This document shows positions 6,433 to 11,720 of a DNA stretch of 11,720 bases, in pieces; the first letter of the stretch is position 1, and every line of letters starts with the position of its first letter. Below the pieces are notes generated by a model that was not told the origin of the DNA, did not search any database, and saw nothing but the letters and a program-made list of their open reading frames with translations. A program made the translations under genes and the position numbers. Source of the DNA: Rickettsiales bacterium (lineage in GTDB: Bacteria; Pseudomonadota; Alphaproteobacteria; TMED109); NCBI GenBank assembly GCA_002689905.1, contig NZIN01000031.1, forward strand, positions 1 through 11,720, read 5' to 3'.

Positions 6433-7438
6433 TCAATACTTTATTAAAGTATATAATAAAAAAAATCTTACTAAACATGAAGCTCAACAAGCTTTCAAAG
6501 AAATAATGTCAGGAAAAGTTTCAAATATAGAGATTGGAAGTTTTTTGGTCGCTTTATCATTAAAAGGAATTAAACATAATGAGCTTTTAGCAGCTGTACA
6601 GGTTTTAAGATCAAAGTGTTTAAAAATAAATACTAAGGGAAATATCATAGATACTTGTGGAACAGGCGGAGATAAAAAAAATACTTTAAATATCTCAACA
6701 GCTACTGCGGTATTAGCCGCCTCCTGCGGAATAAAAGTTGCGAAACATGGGAATAAATCTGTATCATCAAACTCTGGATCATCAGATGTACTAGAAAAAC
6801 TTGGAGTAAATATTAATGCTCCTATAAAAACTGTACAAAATTCACTAGAAAAAATAAATTTATGTTTCTTAATGGCACCCCTCTACCATAAAGCAATGAA
6901 AAATGTATCTGAAGTTAGATCTACTTTAAAGATACCTACTATATTTAACTTATTGGGTCCTTTACTTAACCCTGCAGGAGCAAATATACAATTAATTGGT
7001 GTTTACTCTTCTAAATGGTTATTGCCTATTGCTAAATGTTTAAAAGAACTAAAAATTAAAAAAGCATGGGTAGTTCATGGTCAAGATGGTCTAGATGAAA
7101 TTACCACTGCTACTATTACTGATGTTGTAGAAGTAAATAATAATAAGATTAGGAGGTTTAAAATAGATCCAGCAAAACTAGGTCTAAGAAAATCTAAAAA
7201 TAGTTATCTAAGAGGTAAAAACTCAAAATATAATGCTAATGAAATTTTGCTACTTTTCAAAAGACAAAATAAAAATATTTATTACGAAGAAATTGTCCTT
7301 TTAAACACAGCTGCTATATTAGTTCTAACGAATAAATGTAAAAATTTAAAACAAGGTATTTTATTTGCAAAGAAAAACCTTGATAATGGAAAAGCTTTTA
7401 ACAAATTAATTCAATTAAAAAACCAGTGTCCAAAATGA
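6422..7438 (+). CDS. trpD: Anthranilate phosphoribosyltransferase
   Basis: TrpD transfers the phosphoribosyl group of PRPP to anthranilate, the second step of the tryptophan branch. The 338-residue length is typical. It shows the helical N-terminal domain with LTKHEAQQAFKEIMSGKVS (17-35), the PRPP-binding glycine loop CGTGGD (79-84), NIST (90-93), and the long signature KHGNKSVSSNSGSSD (108-122) followed by VLEKLGVN. Further downstream are the anthranilate/PRPP-site segment RSTLKIPTIFNLLGPLLNP and GQDGLDEITT. The start has an AAGGA at good spacing. The stop TGA shares bases with the trpC ATG (ATGA), so translation of trpC is probably coupled to trpD. Confidence 0.96.
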   Translation: MSFNQYFIKVYNKKNLTKHEAQQAFKEIMSGKVSNIEIGSFLVALSLKGIKHNELLAAVQVLRSKCLKINTKGNIIDTCGTGGDKKNTLNISTATAVLAASCGIKVAKHGNKSVSSNSGSSDVLEKLGVNINAPIKTVQNSLEKINLCFLMAPLYHKAMKNVSEVRSTLKIPTIFNLLGPLLNPAGANIQLIGVYSSKWLLPIAKCLKELKIKKAWVVHGQDGLDEITTATITDVVEVNNNKIRRFKIDPAKLGLRKSKNSYLRGKNSKYNANEILLLFKRQNKNIYYEEIVLLNTAAILVLTNKCKNLKQGILFAKKNLDNGKAFNKLIQLKNQCPK

Positions 7439-8250
7439 AAGTAACCTTAAAAGAAATTTATAACCATAAAATAGAATTAGTTGAATTTCTTAAAAATAAA
7501 AAAGATCAAAAAGAATTAGAAAAAGAAGTTGTTAACACATCAAGGTCAAGAGGGTTTATAAAAAAAATTAATAATAATTTTAATAAAAATTTACTCTCAA
7601 TTATTGCTGAAATAAAGAAAGCCAGTCCTTCAAAAGGTATAATAAAGGAGTCCTTTTATCCAATAAAGATTGCAGAAAAATATGAATCAGGTAATGCTGC
7701 ATGCATATCGGTGCTCACAGACAACAAATATTTTTTAGGAAAAAATGAAGATCTTATAGCTGCAAAAAATGCAACTACTATTCCAATTTTAAGAAAAGAT
7801 TTTATTGTTTCTGAGTATCAAATTTTTGAAAGTAAAATAATTGGCGCTGATTGTATATTGCTGATATCAGAGATTTTAGATAAACTTACTATTGATAATT
7901 ACATAAGTTTAGCTAATGAATTAGACTTAGATGTTATTGTTGAAGTTCATGGAAAAGAAAACTTTGATAGCTATTACATGAAAGAAAATATTTTATTAGG
8001 CATAAATAATAGAAACCTTAAAAATATGAATGTTGATGTAAACCATGCAATAAGTTTAGCAGACAAATGCGCTAAAAATAATCTAATATGTGAAAGTGGA
8101 ATTAGTTCGTTTGAGCAATTTCAAATATTAGTAAATGAAGGGTTTAGTAATTTTTTAATAGGTGAACATTTTATGAGAAATGAAAACATAAAGCATGAAC
8201 TTTTAAAATTCTCAAGTTATCAGCTTAACAACAAAGATATACAATTATGA
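7435..8250 (+). CDS. trpC: Indole-3-glycerol phosphate synthase
   Basis: TrpC closes the indole ring of carboxyphenylaminodeoxyribulose phosphate to give indole-3-glycerol phosphate. The 271-residue product is a monofunctional TIM-barrel enzyme; no TrpF (PRA isomerase) domain is fused to it. Catalytic motifs are intact: AEIKKASPSKG (58-68, with Glu59 and Lys61), SVLTD (92-96), LRKDFI (119-124, Lys121), Glu170 in VEVHG, GINNRNL (189-195) with Asn191, ESGI (220-223), and a C-terminal phosphate site at GFSNFLIGEHFM. ATG 7435 was chosen over the in-frame GTG at 7426 because it forms a 4-base ATGA overlap with the trpD stop, as at the next two junctions. There is no ribosome binding site, so coupling is likely. 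Confidence 0.95.
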   Translation: MKVTLKEIYNHKIELVEFLKNKKDQKELEKEVVNTSRSRGFIKKINNNFNKNLLSIIAEIKKASPSKGIIKESFYPIKIAEKYESGNAACISVLTDNKYFLGKNEDLIAAKNATTIPILRKDFIVSEYQIFESKIIGADCILLISEILDKLTIDNYISLANELDLDVIVEVHGKENFDSYYMKENILLGINNRNLKNMNVDVNHAISLADKCAKNNLICESGISSFEQFQILVNEGFSNFLIGEHFMRNENIKHELLKFSSYQLNNKDIQL

Positions 8251-8720
8251 AATCTACTCATTTTGATAATAAGGGGGCTGCTAAAATGGTAGATGTTTCA
8301 AAAAAGAAGACTACTACAAGAATAGCTAAAGCTCAAGGTCATGTTTATATGAAAAAAACTACTTTAGAGATGATAAAAAAAGGAGCCCATAAAAAAGGCG
8401 ATGTTTTAGCTATAGCTAGAATTGCTGGAATAATGAGCACAAAAAAAACAAGTGACCTTATACCATTATGTCATCCAATTGGTGTAGAAGCTGTTAATAT
8501 AGAGTTTGAGATAAACAATAGATCAAATAGTATAAAGATATTATCCTCATGTAAAACTAGCAATAAAACTGGAATCGAAATAGAAGCGCTTATGGCAGTT
8601 TCAATTTCCGCCTTAACTATTTATGATATGTGCAAATCTGTAGATAAAGAAATGCATTTAGATGCAATTATGTTGACCCATAAAAGTGGTGGGAAGTCTG
8701 GAACCTTTAATAAAAAATGA
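8247..8720 (+). CDS. moaC: Cyclic pyranopterin monophosphate synthase (molybdenum cofactor)
   Basis: MoaC converts the MoaA product, 3',8-cyclo-7,8-dihydro-GTP, to cyclic pyranopterin monophosphate, the first stage of molybdenum cofactor synthesis. The 157-residue length is typical. Conserved signatures are MVDVS (14-18), KKTSDLIPLCHPI (66-78, with active-site His76), TGIEIEALMAVSISALTIYDMCK (108-130, with Asp127 and Lys130), and a C-terminal KSGGKSG (146-152). These match the catalytic His/Asp/Lys set known from E. coli MoaC. It overlaps the trpC stop by 4 bases (ATGA), putting a cofactor gene under the trp promoter. This arrangement also fits the common alphaproteobacterial order trpC-moaC-moeA-lexA. 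moaA, needed for the substrate, is not in the window. Confidence 0.96.
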   Translation: MKSTHFDNKGAAKMVDVSKKKTTTRIAKAQGHVYMKKTTLEMIKKGAHKKGDVLAIARIAGIMSTKKTSDLIPLCHPIGVEAVNIEFEINNRSNSIKILSSCKTSNKTGIEIEALMAVSISALTIYDMCKSVDKEMHLDAIMLTHKSGGKSGTFNKK

Positions 8721-9907
8721 TAAGTGTAAAGCAAGCATTATCTGTTATAAAATCTACAGTAAGAAAAATAAAAAGTGAAAAAATAGACACGACTAATTCT
8801 ATAGGAAGAATTCTAGCATCACCTGTTAAATCTTTGATTGACAGTCCCCCTTTTGATATGTCTTCAATGGATGGATATGCAGTAAATAAAATTAATAAAA
8901 ATAATTATCAAGTTATAGAAGAAATATTTGCAGGAGATTCAAATACTTATAAACTGAAAAAAAATCAAGCAATTAGAGTTTTTACAGGAAGTAAAGTTCC
9001 TAAAGGAAGCAAATATGTAATTATACAGGAAGAGATAAAAAAAGTTAGCAAAGAGGATATATCTATAAATAATATTAGTGTAGATGAAACCTATATTAGA
9101 AAAAAAGGTCAAGATTATAAAAAGAATTCAGTTTTATTAAAAAAGAATCATCAAATTACTGCTAGAGATATAGGTTTATTGATCTCCTCAGGAATTAAAA
9201 TGGTTGTTGTGTATAAAAAGCCAAATATTGCAGTTATAGCTACAGGAAACGAATTAGTTGCTGCTGGTGATAAGTTAAATAGTGGTCAAATTTATGCATC
9301 TTCGTTGTATGTTATCAAAGAACTTATCAAAATTACTGCATCAGAATGCAAGATACTAAAAATAATTCGAGATGACGAATTATTAATTAAAAAAAGTATG
9401 AAGCAACTTAGAAATATAGACTTAATAATAACTACAGGTGGTGTATCAGTTGGAAAAAAGGATTTAATAAAAAAATCATTAGAAGATTTAGGTATGCTGA
9501 CTAAGTTCTGGAAAGTAAAAATTAAACCCGGCAAACCGCTATTATTCGGGTTATATGATAAAATACCTGTTTTTGGCTTACCTGGAAACGCTGTTTCAAG
9601 TTATGTTTGTTTTATAATTTTTGTATTAGAAGCAATTAAAAAAATGAATTCTCTAAACTCTAAAATTAAAAAAAATAGTATAGCTATTTTAGATAATGAT
9701 CTTTTTAATAAAAGTAATAGAGAAGCCTATTACAGAGGTGTGATCTATATTAAAAAAAATATAAAATATGTAAAAGTATTTTCTGAACAAGATAGTTCAT
9801 TGCTTAAAACACTATCGTCATCAAACTGTTTAGTTAAAGTAATGGCTCATCAAAAATTATGTAAATATAAAAAAGTAGAAGTTATTGAATTGAGTTGCGG
9901 AATTTAA
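8717..9907 (+). CDS. moeA: Molybdopterin molybdenumtransferase
   Basis: MoeA inserts molybdate into adenylated molybdopterin, the final step of basic Moco formation. The 396-residue protein has the usual domains. It shows PPFDMSSMDGYAV (44-56), the small domain around FAGD...FTGSKVPKGSKYVIIQEE (71-106), TGNEL (176-180), the MoCF-binding segment TTGGVSVGKKD (239-249), KIKPGKPLLFG (268-278), and GLPGNAVSS (287-295). E. coli has two functional prolines in the last motif; here the second is Ala292. A C-terminal domain IV (about 325-396) follows. The start ATG overlaps the moaC TGA (ATGA) with no strong ribosome binding site. The gene ends in tandem in-frame TAA stops (9905-9910), and the run of overlapping genes ends here, 40 bases before lexA. 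Confidence 0.94.
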   Translation: MISVKQALSVIKSTVRKIKSEKIDTTNSIGRILASPVKSLIDSPPFDMSSMDGYAVNKINKNNYQVIEEIFAGDSNTYKLKKNQAIRVFTGSKVPKGSKYVIIQEEIKKVSKEDISINNISVDETYIRKKGQDYKKNSVLLKKNHQITARDIGLLISSGIKMVVVYKKPNIAVIATGNELVAAGDKLNSGQIYASSLYVIKELIKITASECKILKIIRDDELLIKKSMKQLRNIDLIITTGGVSVGKKDLIKKSLEDLGMLTKFWKVKIKPGKPLLFGLYDKIPVFGLPGNAVSSYVCFIIFVLEAIKKMNSLNSKIKKNSIAILDNDLFNKSNREAYYRGVIYIKKNIKYVKVFSEQDSSLLKTLSSSNCLVKVMAHQKLCKYKKVEVIELSCGI

Positions 9908-9912
9908 TAAAC

Positions 9913-9941
9913 TTGACATAACAAAAGAACTAAAGTAGAAC
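9913..9941 (+). promoter_or_regulatory. Sigma-70-type promoter of lexA
   Basis: A perfect -35 hexamer TTGACA (9913-9918) is followed after 17 bases by TAGAAC (9936-9941, four of six matches to TATAAT). The expected transcription start is about 9947-9949, which coincides with the lexA ATG at 9948. This is the best promoter in the window. It lies in the only sizeable gap of the plus-strand array, so lexA-gltX probably has its own transcript. Confidence 0.7.
9927..9941 (+). promoter_or_regulatory. LexA operator (SOS box), GAAC-N7-GAAC
   Basis: Two direct repeats GAAC (9927-9930 and 9938-9941) are separated by exactly 7 bases. On the other strand this reads GTTC-N7-GTTC, the known alphaproteobacterial LexA recognition motif, unlike the CTG-N10-CAG box of E. 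coli. The second half overlaps the -10 hexamer of the lexA promoter and the first lies in the spacer, so bound LexA should block RNA polymerase. This predicts negative autoregulation of lexA. Confidence 0.85.
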
Positions 9942-9947
9942 ATAATT

Positions 9948-10592
9948 ATGTTAACAGTAAAGCAAGCAAAATTATTAGATTATTTAAAAGAAGCTTTAAC
10001 TAATAATAAAGTGTCGCCCTCATTCGATGAAATGCGTATGTATTTAGGACTGCAATCTAAATCAGGAGTACATAGATTAATTAGCTCTTTAGAAGAAAGA
10101 GGCTTTATAAAGAGATTACATAATAAAGCTCGTGCGATAAAAATACTAGAGGAAGAAGATAGTATGAATACAAATTATAAAACCCCTTCTATTGTAAACA
10201 ATAAAAATAATTGTAAAGTATACATTTATGGTAAAATTTCAGCAGGAACTCCTGTTGAGGCTATTCAACATTCAGAAGGAAATTTAGATGTTCCAGCAGA
10301 TATGATAAAAAATAGCAATCAACATTACGCACTAAAAGTATCAGGTGATTCTATGATTGATGCCGGTATTCTTAATGGTGATATAGCTGTGTTAGAAAAA
10401 ACTACTGAAGTAGTCAACGGAGATATAGTAGTTGCCTTAATAGATGGACAAGAAGCTACCTTAAAAAGACTTAGAAGAAAAACTAATTCTATTGCATTAG
10501 AGCCTGCTAATAAAAAATTCGAAACTAGAATTTTTGGATTAGGAAGAGTAATAATTCAAGGTAAGCTAGTAGGTATAATTAGAAACTACTAA
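9948..10592 (+). CDS. lexA: SOS response repressor LexA (self-cleaving serine peptidase)
   Basis: LexA represses DNA-damage genes and is inactivated by RecA-stimulated self-cleavage. The 214-residue protein has an N-terminal winged helix-turn-helix (about 1-66) with the recognition region SKSGVHRLISSLEERGFI (37-54). A linker with low-complexity Asn/Lys content (about 68-90) leads to the peptidase S24 domain. The cleavage site is Ala99-Gly100 in GKISAGTPVEA, the nucleophile is Ser135 in GDSMIDAG, and the general base is Lys173 in EATLKRL. The start ATG has no ribosome binding site and lies at the predicted transcription start, so it may be translated from a leaderless mRNA. An alphaproteobacterial-type SOS box lies just upstream. 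gltX follows after 4 bases; the comEC gene often found near lexA in alphaproteobacteria is absent between them. Confidence 0.96.
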   Translation: MLTVKQAKLLDYLKEALTNNKVSPSFDEMRMYLGLQSKSGVHRLISSLEERGFIKRLHNKARAIKILEEEDSMNTNYKTPSIVNNKNNCKVYIYGKISAGTPVEAIQHSEGNLDVPADMIKNSNQHYALKVSGDSMIDAGILNGDIAVLEKTTEVVNGDIVVALIDGQEATLKRLRRKTNSIALEPANKKFETRIFGLGRVIIQGKLVGIIRNY

Positions 10593-10596
10593 ACTT

Positions 10597-11720
10597 ATGA
10601 CTACAATAACAAGATTTGCTCCGTCCCCTACAGGATCCCTTCACCTAGGAGGAGCTAGAACTGCTTTATTTAATTGGTTGTATGCAAAGAATAATGCTGG
10701 CAAATTTTTATTAAGAATTGAAGATACTGATATAGAAAGATCTAAAGCTTTATATACTAAAGAAATATGCGATTCTTTAAAATGGCTAAAACTAGATTGG
10801 GATGACACTATTTTTTATCAAAGAAGAAATGTAAATGAACATTTGAAATTTGCAAATTTACTATTACACAAGGATTTAGCTTATAAATGCTATTGTACAA
10901 AAGATGAATTAAAAAAAGAAAAAGAAGACGCTATTAAAAAGAAAATTCCTTATAAATATAGTGGTAAATGTAGAAGCATAAAAGAAGATTTAAAAAAAAA
11001 ATTTGTCATTAGAGTAAAAGTTCCTAAAAGTGGCCACATAGAGCTATCTGATAAAATACAGGGCATGATCAAAGTAAAATATAATACTATTGAAGATTTC
11101 CTTATAGTAAGATCTAATAATACACCTACCTATATGTTAGCCGTAGTAGTAGATGATAATACCATGAAAGTTACAGATATAATTAGAGGAGATGATCATC
11201 TAACAAATACTTTTAAACAGATTATATTATATAATTTATTAAACTTTAAAAAACCTAATTTCGCTCATATTCCACTTATTTATGGCTCAGATGGCTCAAA
11301 ACTATCCAAAAGACATGGAGCACAAAGTGTTTTAAATTATAAGCAAGAAAATATGATGCCAGAAGCTTTAAATAATTATTTATTGAGACTTGGTTGGGGT
11401 TATAAAGATAAAGAGTTATTTACGAGAAATGAGGCAATATCACTGTTTAATTTAAAAGGTATAGGAAAATCTCCTTCAAGGTTTGATGCAATTAAATTAA
11501 AAAATGTAAATGCTAACTATTTTAAAAACTTAACAGAAGAAGAGTTATTTAATAGGTTATCTGAAGTTTTTAAAAGTTATGACAAAATAAAAATTAAACA
11601 ATTAATAAATGTATTTAAAGTTAGAGCTGAAAACATAAAAGATATTGAAGAAGGGTTAGAATATATTTTAAATGAAGACATCGCAGAATACTCTGCAGAA
11701 GCATTAAGTTTGATAAATAA
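10597..11720 (+). CDS. gltX: Glutamate--tRNA ligase, 3' end outside window
   Basis: This class I aminoacyl-tRNA synthetase charges tRNA-Glu (and, if non-discriminating, tRNA-Gln). The 374 complete codons seen here contain the Rossmann-fold start FAPSPTGSLHLGGARTALFN, with the HIGH-type motif HLGG at 16-19. Next come RIEDTD (40-45), a zinc-ribbon-like CYC (98-100) with Cys125 in YSGKC, RGDDH in the catalytic core, and the KMSKS-type motif KLSKRHG (235-241). The anticodon-binding region begins after about residue 300. No stop interrupts the frame, and the family length of about 440-480 means roughly 70-110 residues are missing past the edge. It starts 4 bases after the lexA stop with no clear ribosome binding site, so it is probably translated from the lexA transcript. 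Whether it is GluRS1 or the GluRS2 paralogue found in many alphaproteobacteria cannot be decided here. Confidence 0.95.
   Translation, partial: MTTITRFAPSPTGSLHLGGARTALFNWLYAKNNAGKFLLRIEDTDIERSKALYTKEICDSLKWLKLDWDDTIFYQRRNVNEHLKFANLLLHKDLAYKCYCTKDELKKEKEDAIKKKIPYKYSGKCRSIKEDLKKKFVIRVKVPKSGHIELSDKIQGMIKVKYNTIEDFLIVRSNNTPTYMLAVVVDDNTMKVTDIIRGDDHLTNTFKQIILYNLLNFKKPNFAHIPLIYGSDGSKLSKRHGAQSVLNYKQENMMPEALNNYLLRLGWGYKDKELFTRNEAISLFNLKGIGKSPSRFDAIKLKNVNANYFKNLTEEELFNRLSEVFKSYDKIKIKQLINVFKVRAENIKDIEEGLEYILNEDIAEYSAEALSLIN

Noticed and set aside
7426..7434. GTG start for trpC nine bases upstream
   Set aside because: ATG 7435 gives the same ATGA overlap seen at the two following junctions and is the stronger codon.
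9908..9947. Intrinsic terminator between moeA and lexA
   Set aside because: I saw no GC-containing stem followed by a T run; the 40 bases are filled by tandem stops, the promoter and the LexA box.
1..11720. CRISPR arrays, insertion sequences, tRNA genes, riboswitches and defence or mobile systems
   Set aside because: No repeated units, transposase motifs, tRNA-like cloverleaf or conserved riboswitch cores were noticed; nearly every base is accounted for by core metabolic genes.

Overview
The window is an AT-rich (roughly 28-30 % G+C by eye, not counted), gene-dense bacterial chromosome segment. Its gene order is alphaproteobacterial: tpiA-secG-pyrG on one side, and a parvulin-type folding factor followed by trpEGDC-moaC-moeA-lexA-gltX on the other. 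A GAAC-N7-GAAC direct repeat, the alphaproteobacterial form of the LexA box, lies upstream of lexA. Low G+C, tiny or negative intergenic distances and a complete biosynthetic set of trp genes suggest a free-living, streamlined lineage such as SAR11/Pelagibacterales or a similar AT-rich marine alphaproteobacterium. The complete tryptophan branch argues against Rickettsiales. The lineage is inferred; no search was possible.

Layout. Minus strand, 1-2385: pyrG (3' end outside the window), secG and tpiA, transcribed in the order tpiA-secG-pyrG. A 74-base divergent gap (2386-2459) separates tpiA from ppiD. Plus strand, 2460-9907: ppiD-like gene, trpE, trpG, trpD, trpC, moaC and moeA form one tightly packed array, with gaps of 1-3 bases or overlaps of 4-11 bases. 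After a 40-base gap holding a promoter and LexA operator, lexA (9948-10592) is followed 4 bases later by gltX, which runs off the right edge. No gene-free stretch exceeds 300 bases. I saw no tRNA, rRNA, mobile element or CRISPR array.

How the genes work together. TrpE/TrpG make anthranilate from chorismate and glutamine. TrpD adds phosphoribosyl and TrpC closes the indole ring, giving indole-3-glycerol phosphate. trpF, trpB and trpA must lie elsewhere. MoaC and MoeA act at the first and last stages of molybdenum cofactor synthesis. LexA represses the SOS response and probably its own transcription; gltX probably shares its transcript.

Most unusual points. pyrG has no ATG, GTG, TTG or CTG in frame between the secG stop and its P-loop; a UUUAAAA slippery heptamer sits exactly where a -1 shift from a nearby TTG would enter the pyrG frame. 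A two-codon minicistron overlaps the TTG start of tpiA. The lexA promoter is positioned so that its transcript should be leaderless, and the SOS box overlaps its -10 element. I found no clearly novel multi-gene system; this is core metabolism with unusual translation-start and regulatory details.
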